From NCBI GenBank assembly GCA_946188395.1, contig CAMHUU010000009.1, forward strand, positions 1-64,000: DNA of 64,000 nucleotides. The letters run 5' to 3'. A program made the translations under genes and the position numbers. This document shows positions 49,869 to 59,254 of this stretch, in pieces. Each line of letters starts with the position of its first letter. Within the stretch, counting starts at the first letter, position 1. Below the pieces are notes generated by a model that worked only from the letters and a program-made list of their open reading frames with translations, was not told where the DNA came from and searched no databases. Source of the stretch: an uncultured Prevotellaceae bacterium. Its GTDB lineage: Bacteria > Bacteroidota > Bacteroidia > Bacteroidales > Bacteroidaceae.

Positions 49869-50501
49869 ATGCGTATGAAGAAATTCTTTACTCTGTTTTT
49901 TCTTTGCTTGCTGACTGCAACCTATGCGATGGCTGAGGATGGCGGCAAATTCCAGTTTACCGATAAAAGCGGCAACGTGATTTCCAATGGTGAAACCGTA
50001 ACCAGAAACGAACTCACAGAAGACCTGATAATGGGTAATTTTGTCAATAGCGGTTTGATGGTCAAAAACGTGTCTGGAGCCAGTGCTGCAGTGCGCATCA
50101 GTTATCAGATTGAGACGCTGGACAATGGTACGTTTCAGATTTGTTTTCCTGAGAGTTGCATCAGCAAAGCTGCCACGGGTAGTTTCGAGACGTCGAAAGG
50201 TACGATGACGGCAGGTGAACAGCGCGACCTGCAGTGCGAATGGTTTCCTGAAACCTATGGTACCTGCAAGGCTACGCTGACCATCGAGGAATTGAACGCC
50301 TTGGGTACGAAGGTGGCCGACGGTCCCTCAATCACTGTAGTCTTCCAGTATGCTAACCCCACACGAGTAGATGCATTGTCTGGTGTGGCAAGCATCACGG
50401 AACATTACACCTTGCAGGGTGTTCCTGTGGATGGCTGTCAGAAGGGCATTATCATCAGTCGCCTGGCTGACGGAAGAATCGTAAAAACAATTACTAAATA
50501 A
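49869..50501 (+). CDS. Small exported protein with sorting-like C-terminus
   Basis: 210 residues (start 49869 or 49875). A signal peptide (LFFLCLLTATYAMA), a beta-rich middle with two cysteines (CFPESC) and a short C-terminal stretch, LQGVPVDGCQKGIIISRLADGRIVKTITK, like truncated type IX sorting domains of Bacteroidetes. It lies between the two Omp28-like genes. No family is recognised. Confidence 0.7.
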   Translation: MRMKKFFTLFFLCLLTATYAMAEDGGKFQFTDKSGNVISNGETVTRNELTEDLIMGNFVNSGLMVKNVSGASAAVRISYQIETLDNGTFQICFPESCISKAATGSFETSKGTMTAGEQRDLQCEWFPETYGTCKATLTIEELNALGTKVADGPSITVVFQYANPTRVDALSGVASITEHYTLQGVPVDGCQKGIIISRLADGRIVKTITK

Positions 50502-50514
50502 ACGTATTTTGCTT

Positions 50515-52422
50515 ATGAAGAAGTTTTTTACTTTCATGATGGTGCTTGCTGTAGCAAGCATCCTGAACGTTCAGGCTCAAGTGCTCCAAAGAGAGCGCGT
50601 GGCTATGCCTGTAGTCAACAATCTGCATCGTGCCTCGATTACTCCTGGTGCCAATCAGGGCTGGTGGGGCTATGCAGACAATGATTCCGAGATGACCGGT
50701 CTGGGTGTCAATGGCGCCGATACCTATCATTGTGCCATCTTCATTCCTGGTGATCATACTGTGGCTGGTGGTAAGACCATTCAGGCTGTCCGCTTCGGAC
50801 TCGTTGCTCCCAACGCTTCCAATACGAAGGTATGGATTGCCAGCCAGCTGCCTTCAAGCATCGATGCTACGAACTGCCTTCAGGTTGTGGACGTTCCTGC
50901 TGCTGATTTAGGTAAGGTGAATATCGATGTGGCACTGACTTCGCCCTATACGATTCCTGCCGAAGGTGTGTATGTCGGTTATTCGTTCACCATTACCCAG
51001 GTGCAATATCAGGCTGATGCATATCCCATTATTGTTACTGGCGATGATCAGGCCAACACACTGCTTCTGCGTACAGATAATAGTGTGCCCAGCTGGTCGG
51101 ATCTGAATGGCAATGGCTTTGGTAAGCTCTTCCTGCAGGTACTGCTCGAAGGTCAGTTTGCCGATAATCTCGTGACACCTTCTGACTTTGGTAACGTGTA
51201 TGCCAAGATAGGTGAGAGTGCCACAGTTGATGTAACACTGAAGAACAATGGTTTCACTCCTGTCAGCAGCATTGATTACACCATAACTTCTGATGGTGTT
51301 ATCAGTGATGCTATCCGTGTGGAACTGGCATCGCCCATCGCTTTCGCGTCAAAGGGCGTCGTTTCGATTTCCATTCCTGCTGAGGCTGCTCAGAGCATCA
51401 AGGAGAAGACGCTGACCATTACGAAAGTTAATGGCAATGCCAACGAGGCTTCAGAAAAGGATGCCAAGTTCACGCTGTATTCTCTTACGAAAATCATCAA
51501 TCGTAATGTCGTTATCGAGCAGTTTACCGGTACTGGTTGTGGCTGGTGTCCGCGTGGTCATGCGGGCATGGGTAAGCTGCGCACGACATTTGGCGACCGT
51601 TTCATCGGTATTGCCCTGCACCAGTATAGTCAGCAGAGCTATGATGCCATGTATATTGCGAAGAATTCCTATGCTCCTGTGGGTTTGACTGGTGCACCGT
51701 CTTGTCGTTTGGACCGTGGTGAGGTCATTGATCCTTACTATGGCTCTGCCTACGATATCTGTGATGATTTTAATGCCGAGATGGCTATTCCCGCAATGGC
51801 TGACATTGATGTTCGCGGATACTATAATGAAGAATTCACACAGGTGGAAGCTACGGCCAACATTACTTCGCTGTTTGACGAGAAGTATCATCTGGAGTTT
51901 GTGCTTACTGCCGATGGCCTTCAGGGAACCGGAACGGGATGGAATCAGGCAAACTATTATGCTCAGTATACCCAGGCAGAGATTGGCGATGAAAACTTGA
52001 ACCAGTTTGGCGCTGGCGGCTCTATGGGAACTAACCCCATCTCCAATTTCGTGTTCAACGATGTGGCTATTGCCAGCTCTTACTTTATGAATTCGAACCT
52101 GGTATCTGACCTTGAGATGACTGCCGGTGCTTCCACAAGCGTTAATTATACTTTGTCGTTGCCAAGCTATACGAAACTGAAGGACGCCCTGCAGAAAGAC
52201 CAGCTCTTTGTGGTGGCCCTGCTTGTCGATCAGAATGGCCGTATCGTGAATGCCGCCAAGGCTCAGGCTGCTGATGCTGCGAGTGTGAGCAACGTTCGTA
52301 GCGCTAACACCAGCGTGGCAGCCCGCTACACGCTCGATGGTCGTCAGATCAGTGCTCCCCAGCATGGTATCAACATCGTAAAGATGAGCGATGGCACTGT
52401 TAAAAAGGTGATGGTTAAGTGA
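50515..52422 (+). CDS. Large Omp28-like secreted protein with CGWC site
   Basis: About 635 residues. Signal peptide MKKFFTFMMVLAVASILNVQAQ, a beta-sandwich N-terminal half, then from about residue 330 an Omp28-like region with NVVIEQFTGTGCGWCPRGHAGM, where CGWC is a thioredoxin-like active site. The end (TLDGRQISAPQHGINIVKMSDGTVKKVMVK) resembles a short type IX sorting domain. It closes the TlpA/DUF6029/Omp28 group. A bidirectional terminator follows at 52522-52552. A start two codons earlier (50509) is also possible. Confidence 0.85.
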   Translation: MKKFFTFMMVLAVASILNVQAQVLQRERVAMPVVNNLHRASITPGANQGWWGYADNDSEMTGLGVNGADTYHCAIFIPGDHTVAGGKTIQAVRFGLVAPNASNTKVWIASQLPSSIDATNCLQVVDVPAADLGKVNIDVALTSPYTIPAEGVYVGYSFTITQVQYQADAYPIIVTGDDQANTLLLRTDNSVPSWSDLNGNGFGKLFLQVLLEGQFADNLVTPSDFGNVYAKIGESATVDVTLKNNGFTPVSSIDYTITSDGVISDAIRVELASPIAFASKGVVSISIPAEAAQSIKEKTLTITKVNGNANEASEKDAKFTLYSLTKIINRNVVIEQFTGTGCGWCPRGHAGMGKLRTTFGDRFIGIALHQYSQQSYDAMYIAKNSYAPVGLTGAPSCRLDRGEVIDPYYGSAYDICDDFNAEMAIPAMADIDVRGYYNEEFTQVEATANITSLFDEKYHLEFVLTADGLQGTGTGWNQANYYAQYTQAEIGDENLNQFGAGGSMGTNPISNFVFNDVAIASSYFMNSNLVSDLEMTAGASTSVNYTLSLPSYTKLKDALQKDQLFVVALLVDQNGRIVNAAKAQAADAASVSNVRSANTSVAARYTLDGRQISAPQHGINIVKMSDGTVKKVMVK

Positions 52423-52521
52423 GTGAAATGAGAGCGAGGCTCTCATTTCCGAACGTGAATCACCTCGATACGTGTATCAAGGTGATGGTTAAGTAAAACA
52501 ACGTTTTTATCCATCATAAAA

Positions 52522-52552
52522 AAGAGGGTACTCCATGTTGGAATACCCTCTT
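52522..52552. terminator. Bidirectional terminator between convergent genes
   Basis: A 14-bp stem with one mismatch: AAGAGGGTA (52522-52530) pairs with TACCCTCTT (52544-52552), extended by TCCA/TGGA, loop TGT. It stops both the Omp28-like gene and the FadL-like gene. Confidence 0.85.
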
Positions 52553-52575
52553 ATTGTTGGTATGCAGTATCTTTC

Positions 52576-54054
52576 TTAGAAGTCCAGCTGACAGCCTACG
52601 CCAAGCACGCGGTTGGTGCGGGTGAAACTGTCGCTGACGCCAGCCGTAGGATAGTCGTTACGGTTGTAGTTGTCGTAGTTGGTCTGGAAATAGGCTGCCG
52701 AGAGGGTGACGTTGTCCTTCACCTTGTAGCTGAAGCCCAGACCGATGCTGTAGCTGTTGACTACGAACGACATGTCGTTCATGTAGCGGTCGGAGAGTCC
52801 GTAGCGGGTTAGCTGTCCACCGCAAGACACATTCAGACGGTCGGTGACGTCCCATTCGACACCAGCCAGAAACTCGTTGGTGTTATGGTCGAGCAGTTCC
52901 TGCGTGTTGTTATACCAGCTGGCATCCTTGTCGAAATAGTGGTGCCAGCCGAGGTTGAGGCTAACCTCATCGATGGGCTTCCACTGTGCACCGACAGTGA
53001 GCAGGGCAGGGGCGTCCTCGTTGACTTTCTCGCCATCGCGGAAACGGTTGACGGCGGCAATCTCGCTGGCTTCGTTGACGGTTGACTCGTTCTTCATGCG
53101 AATCTGTGTCTTGAACTCGTACTTGGCAGCGAAATTAAAGTTCTTATATTTCCAGTCTACGCCAATGACGGGGGCAATGCCCAAACCATCCTGGTTACAC
53201 AGCAGGTTCACTCCCTGGGCATATTTCTGCAACTGCAGCAGACTCTCTCGGGTACCTTCCAGCTGGGCCTGCTTGGCCACCAGTTCTGCAGGAGCGGTGG
53301 CACCGGCAGCCTCGTACTGCGCAATGGCGGCATTGACCAGGTCGAGACCATTGTTGACGGTTGTAGAAGAATACTGCAGGAAATCGGCGAAGTCGTAGTA
53401 GCCGGCCTCAGTCTTCACCTGGATGTTGCTGATCTTGGCCTTGTAGGTGGCATCGCCGTAAAGCAGGCGCAGACCACCATAGACCGACAGGTTGGGGTAA
53501 ATCTTATAGGCAGCACCTAACTGAATGCCATAGTAATACTGGCGGCCCTTCATATAGCTGTCCATATCGTAACCCTGGGCACCCAGCGGCTGCAGCATGT
53601 GGGCAATGCTACCCACGACACTCTCGAAAGAGCCCAAACCATCGGCAAACTCACACGAGCCACCACCTCCAGGTACGGAGAGGTTGAACTGCAAACTCCA
53701 ATTACCTTTATTATAGGCACCCTGCAGCGAAGGAATGATGGGGGCATCGGCTACACCCTCGAACTCCTTCGTAGACAGTCCACCATTTTTCTTACCCAGC
53801 GCAAAAACGGGATTGGTAGACGTGATGGTACGTGTCTGGTGGGCATACTGCCAATTGAAGGCCACATGGAATCCTTCGGGCATAAAAGCTACACCGGCAG
53901 GGTTCGAATAGACGCCATCGAGGCCGATAGCGGCATCGCGGGCGGGATTCTTCAAAAACGAAATACTTTGGTTGGTGTTGGTGAGGATACCGCCAGCCAT
54001 GGCGCTCACCGTTGTCATCGTGAAAGCAATCAGCGAAAATACAATCTTTTTCAT
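52576..54054 (-). CDS. OmpP1/FadL/TodX-type outer-membrane transport protein
   Basis: 492 residues. Signal peptide (VSAMAG), then the conserved NPAG motif (VYSNPAGVAFMPEG) and a beta-barrel ending in LGVGCQLDF. FadL-like channels pass long-chain fatty acids or other hydrophobic compounds across the outer membrane; the substrate here is not known. Its promoter has a -7 TACCTTTG at 54095-54088. It converges on the Omp28-like gene. Confidence 0.9.
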   Translation of the reverse strand: MKKIVFSLIAFTMTTVSAMAGGILTNTNQSISFLKNPARDAAIGLDGVYSNPAGVAFMPEGFHVAFNWQYAHQTRTITSTNPVFALGKKNGGLSTKEFEGVADAPIIPSLQGAYNKGNWSLQFNLSVPGGGGSCEFADGLGSFESVVGSIAHMLQPLGAQGYDMDSYMKGRQYYYGIQLGAAYKIYPNLSVYGGLRLLYGDATYKAKISNIQVKTEAGYYDFADFLQYSSTTVNNGLDLVNAAIAQYEAAGATAPAELVAKQAQLEGTRESLLQLQKYAQGVNLLCNQDGLGIAPVIGVDWKYKNFNFAAKYEFKTQIRMKNESTVNEASEIAAVNRFRDGEKVNEDAPALLTVGAQWKPIDEVSLNLGWHHYFDKDASWYNNTQELLDHNTNEFLAGVEWDVTDRLNVSCGGQLTRYGLSDRYMNDMSFVVNSYSIGLGFSYKVKDNVTLSAAYFQTNYDNYNRNDYPTAGVSDSFTRTNRVLGVGCQLDF

Positions 54055-54087
54055 TACTATTTAATTAATTTTTGCTTAAAACGGCCG

Positions 54088-54095
54088 CAAAGGTA
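54088..54095 (-). promoter_or_regulatory. -7 element of the FadL-like gene
   Basis: TACCTTTG on the minus strand; no well-spaced -33 TTTG is seen. Confidence 0.5.
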
Positions 54096-54157
54096 CGGTA
54101 ATTGCACAAAACTGCGGTAAGAGTGCAAAAATAATTAACGCTTATTAACTAAAACAT

Positions 54158-54180
54158 GCACATTTTCTGCACAAATGTGC
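54158..54180 (-). terminator. Hairpin downstream of pgpH
   Basis: Perfect 8-bp stem GCACATTT/AAATGTGC (54158-54165 with 54173-54180), 7-nt loop, then TGTTTTAG on the minus strand. Confidence 0.5.
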
Positions 54181-54220
54181 CAAAGTGTGCATATTTTTGT
54201 GTACGAACACAGTAAATCTC

Positions 54221-54254
54221 CACTCACTACTCTCCACTTACCACTCACTTCTCC
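54221..54254 (+). repeat. 7-bp tandem repeat over the pgpH stop
   Basis: cactcac, tactctc, cacttac, cactcac, ttctccg; it includes the pgpH stop codon (54245-54247). Confidence 0.75.
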
Positions 54255-56293
54255 GAGGGATAACTGACGCGTGTGTGGTAGATGGTCTTGAGTTTCTCGA
54301 TGAGCACGGTCTTGGCATACTGTATGTCGCGGAACGTGATGGGGCACTCGCGGAAGAATCCATCGGACACCTGGGTGTCAACAATGCGCTCTACAAGACT
54401 GCGAATGCTGGCCTCTGTGTAGTCGGGCAGCGAGCGTGACGCAGCCTCTACACCATCGGCCATCATCAGACAGGCTTGTTCACGGGTAAAGGGATTCGGT
54501 CCGGGATAGGTGAACAGCAGTTCATCGACTGGTTCATCGGGATGCTCGTTCTTATAGCGAATGAAGAAGAACTTCGCCTTGCCCTGTCCGTGGTGGGTGG
54601 CAATGAAGTCGCGGATGACTTTAGGCAGATTGCTTTTATCGGCCATCTTGAGACCTTCGGTGACATGACTGATAATGTATTGTGCCGATTCAATATCGGT
54701 GAGCATCTCGTGGGGATCGATGCCCGACTGGTTCTCGGTGTAATAGATCGGATTAGCCAGCTTGCCGATGTCGTGATACAACGCTCCGGTACGCACCAGC
54801 TGTGCATCGGCTCCGATTTTATTGGCTATCTCACCGGCAAGATTAGCCACCTGGATAGAATGGTTGAAGGTTCCTGGAGCAACCTCGCTCATACGACGGA
54901 GCAATGGACTGTTGGTATTCGAGAGTTCGATGAGCGTGATGTCGCTGGTGAATCCGAAGACCTTCTCGATGAGGTAGAGCAGAGGATAGGCGAAGAGCAG
55001 GGCTACACCGTTAACGAGCAGGTAGTTGTACGTAGAATAGTCGATCATGGTGAGCTCAGTGGTGCGTGTCCAGTCGAAAGCCAGGTTTACAGCCATCGCA
55101 GCGAGGGTGATGATGACGGCTGAGCGGAACAGCTGTGAACGTTGTGCCAGTTCGCGCAGACTATTGATGGCTACCAGACCAGCGACCGTTTGTACGACCA
55201 CGAACTGGAAGGGATGTTGGAGCATCAGCGCACAGATGAATACCATGGTGATGTGCGTCATGAAGGCGGTGCGGGAATCCATGAAGACGCGTATGAAGAT
55301 AGGCACCATCGCATACGGCAGGATAAAGACATGGATAAACATATTGCGCACAAGCAGTGCGGTGAGCAGTGCGAATAGGATGATGAGAGCGTAGAGCATC
55401 GTAAGACTACGCGGCTTATCGAAATAGTCCTTGCGGTAGAGCGTCAGATAGAGCGTAAAGCAGATCATAAGTATCATGACATACAGTATCTGGCCGAGTA
55501 GCGATATCTGGTTCTGTGTGCGGTCTTGATTGCGACGGTCGTTTTCCTTGAGGTAAGACTGTATGACGTGATAGGTTTGCTGGGTGACAATCTCACCACG
55601 GTCTACGATGCGCTCGCCTTTTTGTACGAGACCACTCGCCAATGGGATGTTTGAGATGAGTTCGTTACGGCTTGACTCACTACGTGTGCGGTCGTACGAG
55701 AGGTTGGGAACGATATAGTTGTTGAGGTTAAGTCGTTGGAGCAGAGCACGGTGTGGAGCCAGTTTCTCGTCAGCAAAGAGCTGCTCGTAGGCCGTCTTGG
55801 CGGAGTAGATCTCCATGACGGAAACACTGCTGGCCTGCTTGTGATTGACAACACGTATCATGCTGGCGGTGTCGTGGTGTAGGGCCTCGTACTGATCGGC
55901 AGGCATGATTCCTTGCTGATAGAGACTGTGCAGACGGTTGGTAATGACGCTGATGTAATCGTTGGGAAGGTCGGGTATACCGTCGGCATAGTCTGTCGTG
56001 AACTTGCGTACCATGCGTACCTCGGTGTTCTCGTCGTAATTGTAATAGGGTTCGTAGTTACGAAGCACACTGTCACGCTCATGACGTATGGTGGCATCTG
56101 ATTTTAGTACAGGGAAGTCGAAGGGTGCCGTGAGCTCGGCATAGCGCCAGGGCTTTCCTTGTTCGACAGCGAAACTGTTCGTGGTGTCGTGGGGCATAGC
56201 CCAGACCACAATGGCCACCGTGGTGATGACGAGGGCGGAACGTATCAGCAAATTGCGCCAAAAGGCGTTGTCTTTGAAGGATAAATTGTTCAT
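54245..56293 (-). CDS. pgpH: 7TM-HD cyclic-di-AMP phosphodiesterase (PgpH-like)
   Basis: About 682 residues. One N-terminal helix, a large periplasmic domain (about 45-275), seven membrane helices (about 280-480) and a cytoplasmic HD domain (GALYHDIGKLANPIYY; HVTEGLKMA; ATHHGQGKAKFFF; MMADGVEAASRSL). This is the PgpH layout, which breaks down c-di-AMP. I chose the start at 56293 (MNNLSFKDN): the -7 TATCTTTG (56319-56312) lies between it and an upstream in-frame ATG at 56341. Its end overlaps a 7-bp repeat. Confidence 0.92.
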   Translation of the reverse strand: MNNLSFKDNAFWRNLLIRSALVITTVAIVVWAMPHDTTNSFAVEQGKPWRYAELTAPFDFPVLKSDATIRHERDSVLRNYEPYYNYDENTEVRMVRKFTTDYADGIPDLPNDYISVITNRLHSLYQQGIMPADQYEALHHDTASMIRVVNHKQASSVSVMEIYSAKTAYEQLFADEKLAPHRALLQRLNLNNYIVPNLSYDRTRSESSRNELISNIPLASGLVQKGERIVDRGEIVTQQTYHVIQSYLKENDRRNQDRTQNQISLLGQILYVMILMICFTLYLTLYRKDYFDKPRSLTMLYALIILFALLTALLVRNMFIHVFILPYAMVPIFIRVFMDSRTAFMTHITMVFICALMLQHPFQFVVVQTVAGLVAINSLRELAQRSQLFRSAVIITLAAMAVNLAFDWTRTTELTMIDYSTYNYLLVNGVALLFAYPLLYLIEKVFGFTSDITLIELSNTNSPLLRRMSEVAPGTFNHSIQVANLAGEIANKIGADAQLVRTGALYHDIGKLANPIYYTENQSGIDPHEMLTDIESAQYIISHVTEGLKMADKSNLPKVIRDFIATHHGQGKAKFFFIRYKNEHPDEPVDELLFTYPGPNPFTREQACLMMADGVEAASRSLPDYTEASIRSLVERIVDTQVSDGFFRECPITFRDIQYAKTVLIEKLKTIYHTRVSYPSEK

Positions 56294-56311
56294 CTGCACG
56301 TGATTTTGCTG

Positions 56312-56319
56312 CAAAGATA
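56312..56319 (-). promoter_or_regulatory. -7 element of pgpH
   Basis: TATCTTTG on the minus strand, 18 bp from the ATG at 56293. Confidence 0.55.
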
Positions 56320-56325
56320 CAAAAT

Positions 56326-56360
56326 AATTGATAATTGACAATTGATAATTGATAATTATT
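56326..56360 (+). repeat. 7-bp tandem repeat between divergent pgpH and gltX
   Basis: aattgat, aattgac, aattgat, aattgat, aattatt; the unit is the same as in the riboswitch loop at 35498. It lies between the two divergent -7 elements. Confidence 0.88.
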
Positions 56361-56363
56361 TAG

Positions 56364-56371
56364 TAATTTTG
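56364..56371 (+). promoter_or_regulatory. -7 element of gltX
   Basis: TAATTTTG, 20 bp before the gltX ATG; the -33 region is the 7-bp repeat. Confidence 0.55.
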
Positions 56372-56391
56372 CAGCCAAAATATAATAATGT

Positions 56392-57909
56392 ATGGCAGAA
56401 AGAAGAGTTAGGGTGCGTTTTGCACCTAGTCCCACGGGGGCTTTACATATTGGCGGCGTACGTACCGCACTTTATAATTACCTGTTTGCCCGTCAGCATG
56501 GCGGCGACCTGGTATTCCGTATTGAAGACACCGACTCCACACGTTTCGTACCTGGAGCCGAGGAGTATATCATCGAGTCGTTCAAGTGGCTGGGTATCCA
56601 GTTCGACGAGGGCGTGTCGTTTGGTGGCGACAAAGGTCCCTACCGTCAGAGCGAGCGTCGCGACATCTACAAGAAGTATGTGCAGCAGTTGCTGGATGCT
56701 GACAAGGCGTATATTGCCTTCGATACTCCCCAGGAGTTAGAGGCCAAGCGTGCTGAGATTCAGAATTTCCAGTACGACTGTCATACACGTAGTCAGATGC
56801 GTAACTCGCTGACACTGTCGAAGGACGAGGTCGATGCACTGATTGCCGATGGTCATCAGTATGTGGTACGCTTCAAGGTTGAGGCTGGACAAGAGATCCT
56901 GGTCAACGACTTGATTCGTGGTGAGGTACGCGTGAAGAGCGACATCTGCGACGATAAGGTGCTCTACAAGAGTGCTGACGAGTTGCCCACCTATCATCTG
57001 GCCAATATCGTTGATGATCATCTGATGGAGATTTCGCACGTCATTCGTGGTGAGGAGTGGTTGCCTAGTGCTCCATTGCACGTCATGTTGTATCGTGCCT
57101 TTGGCTGGGAGGATACCATGCCGCAGTTTGCTCACCTGCCCCTGTTGCTGAAACCTGATGGCAAGGGAAAACTGTCGAAGCGTGATGGCGACCGTTTGGG
57201 CTTCCCCGTGTTCCCATTGGAATGGAAAGACCCCAAGACTGGCGAAACGTCTCGCGGCTATCGTGAGGACGGCTATTTCCCTGAGGCTGTCATCAACTTC
57301 TTGGCGCTGTTGGGATGGAATCCGGGTACTGAACAGGAGATTTTCTCGCTGGACGAGCTGGTTCCACTGTTCGATATCTCCAAGTGTTCGAAGGCTGGTG
57401 CCAAGTTTGCCTACGACAAGGGCATTTGGTTTAACCATGAGTATATCCTGATGAAGTCTGCTGAGGAGATTGCCCAGCTGTTCTTCCCCATTGTCAAGGA
57501 ACATTGTCCTGACGAGACGCTGGAGCGTGTCACGAAAGTAACAGCCATGATGAAAGACCGTGTGTCGTTTGTCAAGGAACTGTGGCCCCTGTGCTCGTTC
57601 TTCTTCGTGGCTCCTACGGAGTACGACGAGAAGACAGTCAAGAAGCGCTGGAAGGAAGACAGTGCAGCACAACTGACCGAACTTATCGCTGTGCTCGAGG
57701 GCATTGACGACTTCTCGTTGGAGAATCAGGAGCAGATTGTCCATCAGTGGATTGAGCAGAAGGAGTATAAGTTGGGTAACATCATGAATGCTTGGCGACT
57801 GACGCTCGTTGGCGAGGGTAAGGGCCCGGGCATGTTCGATATCTCGGCCTTCTTGGGCAAGGAAGAAACCATCCGTCGCATGAAGCGCGCCATCGAAGTG
57901 TTGTCGTAA
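56392..57909 (+). CDS. gltX: Glutamyl-tRNA synthetase
   Basis: 505 residues. Class I signature HIGG in [19 protein letters not shown] (start of the Rossmann fold), KMSKS-like KLSKRDGDR near residue 260, and the alpha-helical anticodon-binding part from about 340. It charges tRNA-Glu in the cytoplasm. Its stop lies in an 8-bp repeat (57904-57930) that leads into waaA 30 bp later, so the two may be co-transcribed. Confidence 0.97.
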   Translation: MAERRVRVRFAPSPTGALHIGGVRTALYNYLFARQHGGDLVFRIEDTDSTRFVPGAEEYIIESFKWLGIQFDEGVSFGGDKGPYRQSERRDIYKKYVQQLLDADKAYIAFDTPQELEAKRAEIQNFQYDCHTRSQMRNSLTLSKDEVDALIADGHQYVVRFKVEAGQEILVNDLIRGEVRVKSDICDDKVLYKSADELPTYHLANIVDDHLMEISHVIRGEEWLPSAPLHVMLYRAFGWEDTMPQFAHLPLLLKPDGKGKLSKRDGDRLGFPVFPLEWKDPKTGETSRGYREDGYFPEAVINFLALLGWNPGTEQEIFSLDELVPLFDISKCSKAGAKFAYDKGIWFNHEYILMKSAEEIAQLFFPIVKEHCPDETLERVTKVTAMMKDRVSFVKELWPLCSFFFVAPTEYDEKTVKKRWKEDSAAQLTELIAVLEGIDDFSLENQEQIVHQWIEQKEYKLGNIMNAWRLTLVGEGKGPGMFDISAFLGKEETIRRMKRAIEVLS

Positions 57910-57930
57910 TAACGTAATATCGTAATAACG
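57904..57930 (+). repeat. 8-bp tandem repeat over the gltX stop
   Basis: tcgtaata, acgtaata, tcgtaata and a partial unit. Confidence 0.75.
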
Positions 57931-57939
57931 GTATACCGA

Positions 57940-59226
57940 ATGTATAATTTAATTATCTATCTTTACCAGTTAGGAATCATCGTCGCGAGCCTTTTCAACG
58001 AGAAAGTTCGCAAGATGTGGCATGGTGAGCGTGAAGCGTATCGTGTCCTGAAAGAGAAGGTCGATCCTAACGCTAAGTACGTGTGGTTTCATGCTGCCTC
58101 GCTGGGTGAGTTTGAACAGGGGCGTCCGCTGATGGAACAGCTTCGTCGCGAGCATCCGGAATACAAGATCCTGCTGACATTCTTCTCGCCTTCGGGGTAT
58201 GAGGTGCGCAAGAATTATGAAGGTGCCGACATCATCTGCTATCTGCCGCTGGACACCATCACCAATGCCCGTCGCTTCCTGCGTGCTGTACGTCCTGTGA
58301 TGGCGTTCTTCATCAAATACGAATTCTGGTACAACTACCTGCACATTCTGAAGCATCGTCAGGTTCCGGTCTATAGTGTGTCCAGCATTTTCCGTCCTGA
58401 CCAGATCTTCTTCCGTTGGTACGGACGTCAGTATAGTCGTGTGCTCAACTGTTTTACACATTTCTTCGTACAGAATGAGGTCAGTCGCGAGTTGCTGGCC
58501 AAACTGCATATCACCAATGTGACGGTGGTAGGTGACACGCGTTTCGACCGTGTGCTGCAAATCAAGGCTGCAGCCAAACAACTGCCCATTGTGGAACAGT
58601 TTTTGAAGGAGTCAGGAGTCAGGAGTCAGGAGCCAGGAGACGGTCCGAAGGTGTTTGTCGCCGGTTCTTCATGGCAACCCGATGAAGAAATTTTTATTCC
58701 TTTCTTCAATGAGCATCAGGATTGGAAACTCATCATTGCTCCCCACGTGATTGGCGAAGACCATCTTCAACAGATTGAGAAACAACTTGATGCGATTGGC
58801 TTTAGTCATGCCCGTTATACAAAACTAGCAGCCCAGGGAGATACTACTCCCCTCGCCTTTTGGAGAGGGGATGGGGGTGAGGCTTTAATCATCGACTGTT
58901 TTGGTTTGTTGTCGAGCATTTATCATTATGGCGACGTGACCTATGTGGGTGGTGGCTTTGGCGTGAGCATCCATAACACGTTAGAGGCGGCTGTGTGGGA
59001 TAAACCTGTTATCTTTGGCCCCGAAAACAAGAAGTTCCAGGAAGCCCAGGGTCTGAAGGCCTGTGGTGGTGGCTTGGAGATTACGTGTGCCGAGGATTTC
59101 AACCGTATCATGCAGCGTTTCATCACTGAACCGCAGACAATAGAAGAGGCTGGACGTCAGGCTGGCGCTTTTGTGAAGCAGATGACGGGAGCTACGGAGA
59201 AGATTCTGGCTGATATTAAATTGTAA
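57940..59226 (+). CDS. waaA: 3-deoxy-D-manno-octulosonic acid (Kdo) transferase
   Basis: 428 residues. An N-terminal membrane segment (LIIYLYQLGIIVASLF), the acceptor half with FHAASLGEFEQGRPL, and the donor half with FVAGSSWQPDEE, APHVIGEDHL and YVGGGFGVSIHNTLEAAVW. It adds Kdo to lipid A at the inner membrane. Two repeat inserts lie in frame: 7-bp units (58611-58640, ESGVRSQEPGDG) and a family-A GC-rich repeat (58845-58884, TPLAFWRGDGGEA). Confidence 0.95.
   Translation: MYNLIIYLYQLGIIVASLFNEKVRKMWHGEREAYRVLKEKVDPNAKYVWFHAASLGEFEQGRPLMEQLRREHPEYKILLTFFSPSGYEVRKNYEGADIICYLPLDTITNARRFLRAVRPVMAFFIKYEFWYNYLHILKHRQVPVYSVSSIFRPDQIFFRWYGRQYSRVLNCFTHFFVQNEVSRELLAKLHITNVTVVGDTRFDRVLQIKAAAKQLPIVEQFLKESGVRSQEPGDGPKVFVAGSSWQPDEEIFIPFFNEHQDWKLIIAPHVIGEDHLQQIEKQLDAIGFSHARYTKLAAQGDTTPLAFWRGDGGEALIIDCFGLLSSIYHYGDVTYVGGGFGVSIHNTLEAAVWDKPVIFGPENKKFQEAQGLKACGGGLEITCAEDFNRIMQRFITEPQTIEEAGRQAGAFVKQMTGATEKILADIKL
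58611..58640 (+). repeat. 7-bp tandem repeat in waaA
   Basis: Four units of gtcagga/gccagga, in frame, in the linker between the two halves of the enzyme. Confidence 0.88.
58845..58884. repeat. GC-rich palindromic repeat in waaA (family A)
   Basis: 40 bp, core CTCCCCTCGCCTTTTGGAGA, in frame, opposite in orientation to the 36507 copy. Confidence 0.88.
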
Positions 59227-59254
59227 ATCGTACATTGTCAAATCGTAAATTGAT

